This document shows positions 8,045 through 15,780 of a stretch of 25,062 bases of DNA, piece by piece. Location: positions 1-25,062 of the forward strand of contig CAMWRK010000003.1 in NCBI GenBank assembly GCA_947176655.1. Reading direction: 5' to 3'. Position 1 is the stretch's first letter. Every line of letters begins with the position of its first letter. The notes beneath the pieces are model-generated. The model was given only the letters and a program-made list of their open reading frames with translations, ran no database searches and was not told the DNA's origin. A program made the position numbers and the translations under genes. The stretch comes from an uncultured Prevotellaceae bacterium. Its GTDB lineage: Bacteria; Bacteroidota; Bacteroidia; Bacteroidales; Bacteroidaceae.

Positions 8045-8063
8045 GTACTGTGTGTCACAGTAC
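8045..8063. promoter_or_regulatory. Short palindrome upstream of the ADP-ribosylglycohydrolase gene
   Basis: GTACTGTG at 8045-8052 and CACAGTAC at 8056-8063 form a perfect 8-bp inverted repeat around TGT. It begins 29 bp before the ATG at 8015 and includes the stop of the Vsr remnant. It could be an operator, a weak hairpin after the operon, or a scar at the Vsr break point. No T run follows on either strand. Confidence 0.35.
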
Positions 8064-8240
8064 AATTATCATCTGCCCGCGTAAAACCATGTCGGGATGC
8101 CCAAGAAGCCGTGGATGGTTAAGCCTATACCTAACCCCACGGCTGAACCGGAACTTCAGCACCAGCAATTCCGGTTTTGCGCTCTTTCCTTTTATTACTG
8201 ACATACAGCGGTGTCTCTGTTTTTTGGCTTGCTTGTCCAT
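8055..8240 (-). pseudogene. vsr: Truncated very-short-patch-repair endonuclease (Vsr)
   Basis: The 61-residue open frame matches the start of Vsr: MDKQAKKQRHRCMSVIKGK, then KPELLVLKFRFSRGVRYRLN and HPRLLGHPDMVLRG. Vsr nicks beside T:G mismatches that arise from deaminated 5-methylcytosine at Dcm-type sites. Identity to the family stops abruptly after the VLR that follows the active-site Asp. The core strand with the CFWHGH motif and the whole C-terminal half are missing, and no continuation appears in any frame before the next gene. Full-length Vsr is roughly 135-150 residues. It is therefore almost certainly inactive. Its position next to a cytosine methyltransferase operon is the normal context for vsr, so it is a relic of a more complete locus. 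Confidence 0.85.
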
Positions 8241-8261
8241 GCCAGGATAGAGATATGCATA

Positions 8262-9764
8262 TCATATCCTGTCAAAGAATCCCTCGTATTCTTCATCAAT
8301 AATCTTCCATTCTCCCATTTTGCGCCCACCTACACGAGCTATCTTTCCTAATTCTTGAAGACGTTTCAGATACTTCAGAACTTGGCGTGTTGATAATCCT
8401 ATTGAATCAGCCATTTGAATGGTGCTGACTTTAGGATTCATAGATATCAGCTTATATATCTGGCGACTTGCTTTTATGAACTCTTTTGTGAACTCTACTG
8501 GCTCTTTTGTGAACTCTACTGGCTCTTTTGTGAACTCTACCGGCTCTTTTATGAACTTCATTTCTTGAGATGCTTTGTCTGTGGTAGTATTATTGTCACT
8601 GCCATCGTAATTCAAGTTCCATAGAGTCACGTGAAATTCAGAAGCATTGGAGGTGAATTCTGGTGCGTGGTAGTCTAAAAGGTGTTCATAACGTCTGTAT
8701 GTGTTTATGATTTTCTTCATTCCGCTGCCCCGTCTCTCTATAAGTCCCAATCTACTGAAGAAATCAGCCAACAGGGGATTCCTTCTTTTGGATGGCACTG
8801 TAAGTGGGTTTAACTGCTGGATAAGTCTGCCGTCCATCATTCCTCCAGGTGAGTATATTTCCAAACGGTCGTCATACATATCTATGTGTATTTCACTTCC
8901 CATCTGCATATAATCCCTATGGATGATGGCGTTTGCTATCGCTTCTGTTACGGCCCTTTCCGGATAGTCAGGCAGTTCTTCACGATAGTCGTTCTCTTTC
9001 CACCATTTCTTTCGGGAGTTGTTCTTGATGAAAGAAACGGCATCCTGTAACTGACCGATTACACAACCTTCCAATTCCACATCATCAATAGCTTCACCCA
9101 AGCCGCTTGTCATATCCAGTCCGTTCCAACGTGTGCAGAATATGCGTGATTGTCTCATAGGTGACTCATCTGCTAATAATGCACCGGCATTTGTAAGCTT
9201 GCTGTTCTCGTCAATGATGCCCCAAGAAGCGAACTCACTATCCTCAAATGACCGCTGTAGTAGTTTATAGTGAACAGACCTCAGTTTGGAGAATGCCATA
9301 TCATCAAATCTATAAGAAGATGGCAGTCCGTCAAATGTGCGTCCAGAGCCTTTCATCACAAGATTCTTCAGTTGAATACGGTCAGCCACAACAGACTCAT
9401 TCCCAATACGCACAAAAGCCAAACGCTGTTTGTCTCCAATATAGTAATATGGTGTTTCTTGCCCAGACATGACACGCAACACTATCAGTTTCTTTCCATC
9501 AACCTCCTTAAACAACAAATCTATGGCAGGAATAGGGTCTAGTTTGGTCTTAATGGCTTCACTAATATTTTCCGCATCTTCCTCGGCGTTTACAAGTCCT
9601 ACGACTTCATCATCATCTGTTATGCCAAACACAAGTATACCTCCTTCTCCATTGGCAAAGGAGGACACGCTTTTCAGCCAACTTTTAGGTTTGTTGCGTT
9701 CAAGCATCTCTTTCTTATCGTAAGCTGTAGCTTCTCCGATAAGTTTATTTATTTCTATACTCAT
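8262..9764 (-). CDS. AlbA_2 (Schlafen-type) ATP-binding protein with winged helix, coupled to the restriction genes
   Basis: A 500-residue protein. Residues about 12-135 are an AlbA_2/Schlafen-like domain (KSVSSFANGEGGILVFGITDD, TPYYYIGDKQRLAFVRIGN). Residues about 265-385 resemble a GHKL ATPase (EAIANAIIHRDY at 275-286, YSPGG at 304-308, RRGSGM at 345-350). Residues about 435-490 form a winged helix (STIQMADSIGLSTRQVLKYLKRL). A repeated linker of three FTKEPVE-like units at 406-428 joins the last two. Proteins of this build are usually annotated as putative transcriptional regulators or helicases; the role is not firmly known. Its ATG overlaps the TGA of the McrC-like gene (ATGA), implying coupled translation. 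I infer a regulator of the operon or a real effector component of the defence system. Confidence 0.85.
   Translation of the reverse strand: MSIEINKLIGEATAYDKKEMLERNKPKSWLKSVSSFANGEGGILVFGITDDDEVVGLVNAEEDAENISEAIKTKLDPIPAIDLLFKEVDGKKLIVLRVMSGQETPYYYIGDKQRLAFVRIGNESVVADRIQLKNLVMKGSGRTFDGLPSSYRFDDMAFSKLRSVHYKLLQRSFEDSEFASWGIIDENSKLTNAGALLADESPMRQSRIFCTRWNGLDMTSGLGEAIDDVELEGCVIGQLQDAVSFIKNNSRKKWWKENDYREELPDYPERAVTEAIANAIIHRDYMQMGSEIHIDMYDDRLEIYSPGGMMDGRLIQQLNPLTVPSKRRNPLLADFFSRLGLIERRGSGMKKIINTYRRYEHLLDYHAPEFTSNASEFHVTLWNLNYDGSDNNTTTDKASQEMKFIKEPVEFTKEPVEFTKEPVEFTKEFIKASRQIYKLISMNPKVSTIQMADSIGLSTRQVLKYLKRLQELGKIARVGGRKMGEWKIIDEEYEGFFDRI
8481..8543 (-). repeat. Three 21-bp in-frame tandem repeats in the AlbA_2 gene
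   Basis: Units at 8481-8501, 8502-8522 and 8523-8543 are identical except for one base in the third, and degenerate partial copies flank them. They encode repeated KEPVEFT units in the linker between the ATPase-like region and the winged helix. Because 21 bp is a multiple of three, slippage would change linker length without breaking the frame. Confidence 0.9.
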
Positions 9765-11944
9765 GCGTCTACGTTTTCTTTAATATTTCCTTTTAGCAAA
9801 CTCCCTATTGGCAATAAGTGAGGTGAATAGCTGTCGCCACTTTTTGTAATAGGAGTAAAATCCAATTCGCCAAATGCCGGAGTAACATTTAATTCTGCAT
9901 TATAGACAAGATATATGGATGCATCTTTCTTTGTTGTCACCATGTCTGTCAACTCATTTGCGGGAATAAGCCTCGGACCTTTCCCGTCAACGAAGAATGC
10001 TGCATATCTGTTGCTTTTGTTATGAATAATGAGGTATTTGGCTGTGGTAAATCCTTCAACCAGCTGCAACGTTGCCCCATTCATGTTCAATGCTATGCCC
10101 AGTTTGCCGGTCTGCTTCATTTTTGCTACGGCATTGTCGAAATGTGTCCCCTCCTTGGTTACGCACAAAGCCAAATCGCAATCAGTCGGTCTCACCGCCA
10201 TATCATCGGTAGCGGCAGGCAACACATCTTCGGGGTTTTGCCCTAAACGACAATGTTCTACATAGAAGAACTCTGACAGTGTTGCCTTGATATCCTCATT
10301 ATCACCATCTGGGTCACTGTTGTCCAATGCAAGTGAATACGTCTTTTCGTCTTTGAATGGGGTATAAACCTTGCCGACAATTCTTTTGAAGTTGTGTTTG
10401 ATAAACTCTTCGCCGTTTACTCCAGGACGTGCACGCATGGCATAGAAATCATAGTCCTTTTGCAGCCACTCTTGTATTTCTTTACGGAATTTGTCGCGAA
10501 TGTCATTTTTCCATTTGGCTTTCTGCGATAAATTGTCGCGCGCATACAGTGACAGGACAAAAAGGAAGTTCACGTCGTAGTGGAACAACAAGAGGGTGTC
10601 GCGGTCGAACAGGCGGTTTTTGAATTGTTCCTGCTTGTGTCTGTTCTTCTTGCGGTCTGTTTTCTCTATTCCATCATTGGAATAATCAAAAGCCATGTCC
10701 ATCTTTGCGCTAATGAAGAAGTTCGGGATGATATTGTAACCTTCTGTCACGTCATCGCGCAGACGTATGCCGGACTTTGTCTCTCCGCCCACATTGAAGA
10801 TGTCCAGATTCCATTGGATTACATTGCGCGCATAAGTATACTGCTTGTAAATGGATTCGGACGTCAGTTCATGACCTATCTTATAATACTTGCTGTCACC
10901 AATATAGTATGTCTGCTTCGCTTCACTGTCAATAAGGCTTGGTGCGGTAAACAGATGGTCAACAATTTTCCCGTCTTCCTGCTTCTTGCCCATACCGTCG
11001 GGCAACGGTTTGTCTCCGATTAGCTCATCGATGATGGCTTCAAAAACAACATAGAAGTTTTTGACGAGCAAGTATTCCTTCTGTTCCGTATTGATGAACA
11101 CCTGTCGTGACTCGTCAAAGAATGCAAAGCAAAGCCGCCAAAGTGCCAGAGCCTTATCCGAGAAATACTTGTACCTGATTTGCAGAAGTCTCGTCTTGCC
11201 ATATCCTTTCAGGTAGCTCTCAAACCGCTTCCCCTTGATAAGGTCAAACTGGCAATTTATCTCTTTGGAGAATCCGTAGGTGTCCCCGATATAATTCAAT
11301 ATGGAGAAGAAGATGACAAGCAGTTCCTCGTCGAAGTTTATCTTCCGTTTCTTGTTTACTGGGCTCAGGTATATTGGGCGGTTTCTCTGTACGATAGCTG
11401 TTCCTGTGGCGATGGTGCGGATCCAGTTTATCTTATTGAAACCGGAATGAAGGTTTTTCAGTGTAAAGAAGAAGAAGTCTTGGTTTTCACGATTGAACTG
11501 CACCAGCGACAACAATATGTCAAGGTAGGTGTTGCTTAGCCTGCGTTGTCCTTTGGCTACTTGTGCTATTTGGGAATGATATATAACGGAACTGTCATTC
11601 CGCTTGTCGTTCTTATAAACCACAATGGCCCGGTATATCCAAACAGCAAACTTATAGATGAAATCCCGCTCCCGTTGGGTAAACGGATTTTTCTCGTCAA
11701 GGTGGGCAATCTCCTCGGGCTTATACTTGCCAAAGACAAGTTCCGTCCCGTCCGCAGAGTTTTCGCCCCCCTGAAGCAATACCTTGGGAAGAATGAATAC
11801 GCAGTCTCTCAACAGACTATTGTAATAATAGCCTACATAGTGTATCGATACCTTTCCCTCTATGTTGGTCAAAGGGTCAATGCCATGAAGGATGTCCCTC
11901 ACGGAAGACATGTCGTATTGATATTCTTCAATAAGGATACGCAT
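9761..11944 (-). CDS. McrC/LlaJI-like restriction endonuclease subunit
   Basis: A 727-residue protein with a PD-(D/E)XK nuclease core in the arrangement of McrC and LlaJI-type subunits. FYVVFEAIIDELIG at 297-310 is the lead-in helix with an acidic residue, IVDH at 327-330 supplies Asp329, YYIGDSKYYK at 346-355 supplies the D-x-K pair Asp350 and Lys352, and YKQYTYA at 366-372 supplies the glutamine often found after the core. It should cut DNA when driven by the McrB-like motor encoded just upstream. The protein is about twice the length of classic McrC (about 350 residues), with a long N-terminal region and an extra C-terminal part (about 540-727) that I do not recognise. Its ATG overlaps the McrB stop by one base (TAATG). 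Confidence 0.8.
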   Translation of the reverse strand: MRILIEEYQYDMSSVRDILHGIDPLTNIEGKVSIHYVGYYYNSLLRDCVFILPKVLLQGGENSADGTELVFGKYKPEEIAHLDEKNPFTQRERDFIYKFAVWIYRAIVVYKNDKRNDSSVIYHSQIAQVAKGQRRLSNTYLDILLSLVQFNRENQDFFFFTLKNLHSGFNKINWIRTIATGTAIVQRNRPIYLSPVNKKRKINFDEELLVIFFSILNYIGDTYGFSKEINCQFDLIKGKRFESYLKGYGKTRLLQIRYKYFSDKALALWRLCFAFFDESRQVFINTEQKEYLLVKNFYVVFEAIIDELIGDKPLPDGMGKKQEDGKIVDHLFTAPSLIDSEAKQTYYIGDSKYYKIGHELTSESIYKQYTYARNVIQWNLDIFNVGGETKSGIRLRDDVTEGYNIIPNFFISAKMDMAFDYSNDGIEKTDRKKNRHKQEQFKNRLFDRDTLLLFHYDVNFLFVLSLYARDNLSQKAKWKNDIRDKFRKEIQEWLQKDYDFYAMRARPGVNGEEFIKHNFKRIVGKVYTPFKDEKTYSLALDNSDPDGDNEDIKATLSEFFYVEHCRLGQNPEDVLPAATDDMAVRPTDCDLALCVTKEGTHFDNAVAKMKQTGKLGIALNMNGATLQLVEGFTTAKYLIIHNKSNRYAAFFVDGKGPRLIPANELTDMVTTKKDASIYLVYNAELNVTPAFGELDFTPITKSGDSYSPHLLPIGSLLKGNIKENVDA

Positions 11945-13800
11945 TAGTTTACCTTTACGATGTTTATGTCCAACTTTTGCTTTACATTGTGTACGAACTT
12001 CTTGAACAGGTCTTCAGTCCAGCCCGTAATCATCCAGACAGTACCGCTTTTCCAATCAATCCTTGTGCGTCTTTTATCCGCAAACGGCTGGTTGTCGTTT
12101 GGCGAAGGCTGCCATGAAGCTACCAACAGATTGTTTCTTTCTGAAATGCCATTCCAAAGTCCAATCATTTCATCAACCGTAATGTCTTCGTTCTGTCTTG
12201 CGTAATCTTCGATCACGCGCCGGACTGCTTGAGGAGTAGTGAATTGTTCACTGCTGCCATTGATTGAGTATTTCGGCCATTTGCCACCACCTGGATTTGT
12301 GGATTCGTCATCAATTTCTTCCTCAACAGGTCCGATCATTGGCTTCATTTCAAGGTTTGCAAGGAACGCTTTTATCTTCTCCACATTTACCTTCCCATCT
12401 GCCAGGTAGAATTTGTCAAACGAGAGTTTGGGATTAACATTGTCCTCTTTGTCCTCAAAAATCCTATCGTCAAATCCAAAGTCCTTAAACACATCATTCC
12501 ACAGGTAGAATATGACTTTGCAGACAAATGTTTCAGCACTGATGACATTGCCCTTTGCCTTGCAGAAGAAAAAGCCTAATTGCTTGTCTTCCGAGTTGGT
12601 CGTGTCAAAAACATGCTTGTTGATGGTTTTGACAAAAGTCCACCAGTCGTACAGGTCGCCGTCAACGTCTATCATCCAATTCAGTTCAACTCCATTGTCA
12701 TTGCCCTGTGCAATGGGCATGTATTTCCAATCCCATCGTCTCTTGAATGCGCTGTCTATCGGGAACAGGCTCTGGTCGGAAGTATTCATCGAAGCACGGA
12801 TATAGAGATTGCCTGGTAATACCAACTCCTTTCCTGTTTTCACATTAGGATAATCCTCTATCTCCACATTCTCAAAGGCTTTGCTCAGATGCTTCTGCAA
12901 ATCCTTGTCTGCCCTTATGGCATACTCGGAGTAACCGTCATCCCCTCTATCCAACAACTGGAACAAATCTCCAAATACCTGCGCACAGTTGCCACGGTTG
13001 ATTTCTTCGATTATCAAGAACTCCGGTTCTGTTCTGTTTTTCCAAGCATCGATGTAAGCATGCAGGAAAGCCTGTTCCACAAAATCATAGGTAATAACCT
13101 GTTCCATAACAGGCATACCGTCTCTTGTTATGGGTTTGTTGTAGATGTCGTACCTTTGCACGCTCTCTGTCGTAGGCTTATAAGCACCGACAAAAGTAGA
13201 GTAGTCGCTGTCCGGGTGGAATGTTGTTCTTACCACACGTCCTTTCTTCTCCCACGCATCTGTTTCTTCCTTTATACAATGCGATTTACCGGTTCCTGGA
13301 GCACCGTAATAGATTATCTGACGAGCATTATCGTCATATGACTTATGTGATTTTGTCATAGCCGGTCTAAAACTATCTGCCGCCTCCTCCAACCTTGTTA
13401 TTGTTACCTCCAATGCATCTTTATTAAGACAGATCTCTGCGTCAGAATCAATGGAATCCAATCTCGGCTGGTTTGCCCATATTATTACTTTGCTTAACGT
13501 TGAGAACAAAGGTTTTGTCTGGACGGTAGAATTAGCATTTGCCACTGGATCCTTAAAATACTTAGAGCCATTATCTCTCCATGGTGTTTCATCATATTCA
13601 GTCATGCTATTAAAGACATTCAGATTAGTCAATATATCCTTCAACGTTTGAAGAATATTATCTAATCCAATCTGAAAGAACTTGGTACCGCCACGTCTTC
13701 CGGAATTGCTAAACGTAATATAACCACCCCTTTCACTCAGTTTAGCCTTAAAATCACTATTCTTAGATACATCACTCAAAAATGAGAATAAATCATTCAT
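11944..13800 (-). CDS. McrB-like AAA+ NTPase restriction subunit
   Basis: A 618-residue motor protein. An N-terminal region (1-155) is probably the DNA-recognition part. The AAA+ domain at about 158-390 has Walker A GAPGTGKS at 166-173, Walker B with LIIEEINRGN at 262-271 and the McrB signature MNTSDQS at 338-344 followed by FKRRWDW with likely arginine fingers. McrB relatives use GTP to translocate DNA and activate the McrC nuclease. After an acidic linker near residue 493-503 there is a C-terminal domain of about 110 residues (KWPKYSING to the end) not present in E. coli McrB. The gene begins 7 bp after the methyltransferase stop and is coupled to the nuclease gene. Nucleotide preference (GTP or ATP) cannot be read from sequence. 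Confidence 0.88.
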   Translation of the reverse strand: MNDLFSFLSDVSKNSDFKAKLSERGGYITFSNSGRRGGTKFFQIGLDNILQTLKDILTNLNVFNSMTEYDETPWRDNGSKYFKDPVANANSTVQTKPLFSTLSKVIIWANQPRLDSIDSDAEICLNKDALEVTITRLEEAADSFRPAMTKSHKSYDDNARQIIYYGAPGTGKSHCIKEETDAWEKKGRVVRTTFHPDSDYSTFVGAYKPTTESVQRYDIYNKPITRDGMPVMEQVITYDFVEQAFLHAYIDAWKNRTEPEFLIIEEINRGNCAQVFGDLFQLLDRGDDGYSEYAIRADKDLQKHLSKAFENVEIEDYPNVKTGKELVLPGNLYIRASMNTSDQSLFPIDSAFKRRWDWKYMPIAQGNDNGVELNWMIDVDGDLYDWWTFVKTINKHVFDTTNSEDKQLGFFFCKAKGNVISAETFVCKVIFYLWNDVFKDFGFDDRIFEDKEDNVNPKLSFDKFYLADGKVNVEKIKAFLANLEMKPMIGPVEEEIDDESTNPGGGKWPKYSINGSSEQFTTPQAVRRVIEDYARQNEDITVDEMIGLWNGISERNNLLVASWQPSPNDNQPFADKRRTRIDWKSGTVWMITGWTEDLFKKFVHNVKQKLDINIVKVN

Positions 13801-13807
13801 AATTTTA

Positions 13808-14920
13808 TTACATCAATTGTTTAACTATTTCTTCAGCCAATCTTTTAATAACAGGAATAGCTACACTGTTTCCAAATTGACGGTATGCTTCTTTTCGTGA
13901 TACCACTATTTTAAATTCTATGTTAGAATCATTATAATTTGGGTTGTTCGCGCATTCTGGATTTTCCCATCCATCACCAATAATACGATACCCTTGTAAT
14001 CTTCCGGCTTCCACAGGTGTCAATACACGAGGATTAAGTCCTTTGTTTGATTGGTCAATAAGTATTTCACTTCCATCTTTCCAATATCTTGCTGATATGG
14101 TGCTTGTATAAATACTATCAGCATTAAACAATGAATACCCAAATCCTTTCCCATTTTGCATATTTCGCTCTTTCCGTTTTTGATGTCCCTCCCACATCTT
14201 GTCACTGATAGTAAATTGAGGATCCATCGTTTCCTGTGGTTCAAATATATCTGACACCTTCGTTGACAGCGTCCCGTCTTTCAGTTTCTTTTTGTCGTAT
14301 ATAGTAGAGCCATCTTCTGCTATTCCATATGGAAATTTGAACTCACGGACATCAATAAATGTTTTATACCATGCTATGATAAACAATCGTTCTCTATTTT
14401 GCGGTACCCCAAAATACTTTGCATTAAGCACCTCAAAAGAATAAGCATATCCCAGTTCGTCAAGTGTAGCTAATATTACCTTAAGAGTATTTCCTTTGTC
14501 GTGAGTCTTCAAACCGCGAACGTTTTCCAAAAACAACACTTTGGGAGGGTGACCCGCCTTGATTTTCTCTTTAATAATATTAGCTATACTGAAAAACAAA
14601 GTTCCTCTTGTATCCTCAAATCCTCTTTTCAAGCCTGCAACAGAAAAAGGTTGGCAGGGGAACCCGCCACAGCAGATGTCAAAATCAGGAATTTGACTTG
14701 GTACAGCATCGTTAATGTCCTCATTAAAAAAAAGATATTTCCCATTCTTGCCCTTTTTGAAAAGCTTAGGTTCTATACCTTTATAGTTTGCCTCATATGC
14801 TAAACGAGCATTCTTGTCCCATTCACTTGCAAAAACGCACTTGCCACCCACATAATGCATTGCCGTATGAAAACCGCCAATGCCTGCAAATAGGTCAATA
14901 AATGTATATCTCCTCTTCAT
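13808..14920 (-). CDS. DNA (cytosine-5-)-methyltransferase
   Basis: A 370-residue C5-cytosine methyltransferase with all the expected motifs. Motif I DLFAGIGGF is at 9-17 for S-adenosylmethionine, motif IV GFPCQPFS at 86-93 has catalytic Cys89, motif VI LENV is at 131-134 and motif VIII QNRERLF at 174-180. EAGRLQGY is at 304-311 and motif IX/X QFGNSV at 348-353. The target-recognition region lies at about 200-300; the sequence methylated cannot be deduced. It heads the restriction operon and should protect host DNA from the McrB/McrC-like pair. The Vsr remnant downstream fits a cytosine methylase context. The gene is markedly AT-rich compared with the flanking chromosome, consistent with horizontal transfer. 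Confidence 0.96.
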   Translation of the reverse strand: MKRRYTFIDLFAGIGGFHTAMHYVGGKCVFASEWDKNARLAYEANYKGIEPKLFKKGKNGKYLFFNEDINDAVPSQIPDFDICCGGFPCQPFSVAGLKRGFEDTRGTLFFSIANIIKEKIKAGHPPKVLFLENVRGLKTHDKGNTLKVILATLDELGYAYSFEVLNAKYFGVPQNRERLFIIAWYKTFIDVREFKFPYGIAEDGSTIYDKKKLKDGTLSTKVSDIFEPQETMDPQFTISDKMWEGHQKRKERNMQNGKGFGYSLFNADSIYTSTISARYWKDGSEILIDQSNKGLNPRVLTPVEAGRLQGYRIIGDGWENPECANNPNYNDSNIEFKIVVSRKEAYRQFGNSVAIPVIKRLAEEIVKQLM

Positions 14921-14929
14921 CGTTTCATT

Positions 14930-15016
14930 CTAAAGTTCATATAAATCCTTCAAATCGCACTGTAATATCTGTGAAATCTCAATCAATTGCGGTGCATTTG
15001 GCTGTGTAGTATTATG
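14930..15016 (-). pseudogene. C-terminal remnant of an XRE/Cro-type HTH regulator
   Basis: The last 28 codons before TAG, 9 bp upstream of the methyltransferase ATG, read HNTTQPNAPQLIEIS then QILQCDLKDLYEL. This resembles the final helices of small XRE-family regulators, such as those encoded beside Bacteroidetes cytosine methyltransferases (pattern: N-x-x-QP-x-x-x-L-x-x-I-A-x-x-L-x-V-D-x-x-x-L). The upstream in-frame sequence has no ATG and no helix-turn-helix, and I found no N-terminal half in the other two frames to about 15170. A promoter-like TATATTTG also lies directly before it. I read it as a decayed controller; the match is short, so chance cannot be excluded. Confidence 0.5.
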
Positions 15017-15018
15017 TG

Positions 15019-15026
15019 CAAATATA
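15019..15026 (-). promoter_or_regulatory. Bacteroides-type -7 element upstream of the methyltransferase operon
   Basis: On the minus strand TATATTTG fits TAnnTTTG and lies 98 bp before the methyltransferase start. Transcription from here would put the XRE remnant in the 5' leader. The area is AT-rich, so a chance match is possible, and the -33 box is not clear. Confidence 0.45.
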
Positions 15027-15171
15027 TATAAAATTCGTGAGATTTCTACACAGGCAGGATAAAGAACCCACTTTTCTTTAGAGGAAAGATAAACAAAATT
15101 GTAGATACGTCCAAGCAAATAGGGATGTCTGTTGAGAGTGAAAGGATATGTCGTATTCTATATAAATAAGA

Positions 15172-15780
15172 TTACAGTACTATCCCCATCAGTCCGCATG
15201 CTATGCCTATGGCTGTGCCGCTCAGCACCTGGCCGAGACTGTGGTGGCCAAGGAGCATGCGGCTGCTCATCACTGCGCCGGACAGGAGTATAGCGCCGCA
15301 CAGCCACCATGTGGGGTTGAAGTGGAAAATAAGGCTGTATGCCATCAGCATGCCTATTATCAGTCCTGTGCCGGCGGAACGGATGCTGACCTTATACCAG
15401 ATGTTTACGATGACGCATGAACATTGCACCATAAGACATGCCATCAGTATCGCGTTCATGATGGCCGGAAGACGCATGCTTTGGCACAATGTCATGCAGC
15501 AGGAATAGCATGCTATGTTGATGCAGTACGAGATACTTCTGCGGTGTTGCAGTGACATGTCATGTCTGGTCCATCCGTAGATTTTCCGTGTCACCAGATG
15601 AAGCAGGTATGGCAGTGCTATGGTAAAGAGGTATACAGTTGCCAGTACCAACAGCTTGAAAAACATCGGTAACAGGCTCAGGTATGTGAGGGTGAACAGA
15701 ATGATGAATCCCACCAGGGGGTAGAAGGCCGGGCGGAAAACCGCGGACAACAGTTGTGCGGGATATGTTATAGTTTTCAT
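15172..15780 (-). CDS. PAP2-like integral membrane protein, catalytic residues altered
   Basis: A 202-residue, very hydrophobic protein with about six membrane segments. The C-terminal part carries a type 2 phosphatidic acid phosphatase motif C3-like stretch, SRMLLGHHSLGQVLSG. The SR and the second His match the SRx5Hx3D pattern, but Gln replaces the Asp. The expected PSGH-like motif is replaced by KVSIRSAG, with Arg where related proteins have His. Phosphatase activity on lipid phosphates is therefore doubtful, although the fold is probably kept. Its start overlaps the rpoN stop by four bases (ATGA), so it is translated with rpoN. This pairing is compact, but I infer no shared function. Confidence 0.7.
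   Translation of the reverse strand: MKTITYPAQLLSAVFRPAFYPLVGFIILFTLTYLSLLPMFFKLLVLATVYLFTIALPYLLHLVTRKIYGWTRHDMSLQHRRSISYCINIACYSCCMTLCQSMRLPAIMNAILMACLMVQCSCVIVNIWYKVSIRSAGTGLIIGMLMAYSLIFHFNPTWWLCGAILLSGAVMSSRMLLGHHSLGQVLSGTAIGIACGLMGIVL

Larger units (their letters stand above)
7083..15016 (-). other. Accessory defence island (restriction-modification plus accessory genes)
   Basis: Every gene here is on the minus strand, between a plus-strand housekeeping run and the rpoN/RNase R cluster. Content: XRE remnant, C5 DNA methyltransferase, McrB-like motor, McrC-like nuclease, AlbA_2 protein, Vsr remnant and ADP-ribosylglycohydrolase. Parts are clearly AT-richer than the flanks: one 60-base line in the methyltransferase gene (13861-13920) counts 20 G+C, while one in RNase R (17641-17700) counts 36. 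I saw no integrase, transposase or flanking direct repeat, so the entry mechanism is unknown. Confidence 0.75.

Noticed and set aside
8481..8543. Short repeats as a CRISPR array
   Set aside because: The units are contiguous with no spacers and encode a repeated protein linker.
14930..15118. 62-residue open frame as a complete gene
   Set aside because: It begins only with a TTG, the first half has no recognisable content, and a promoter element lies inside it; only the last 28 codons look like protein, so it is listed as a remnant.
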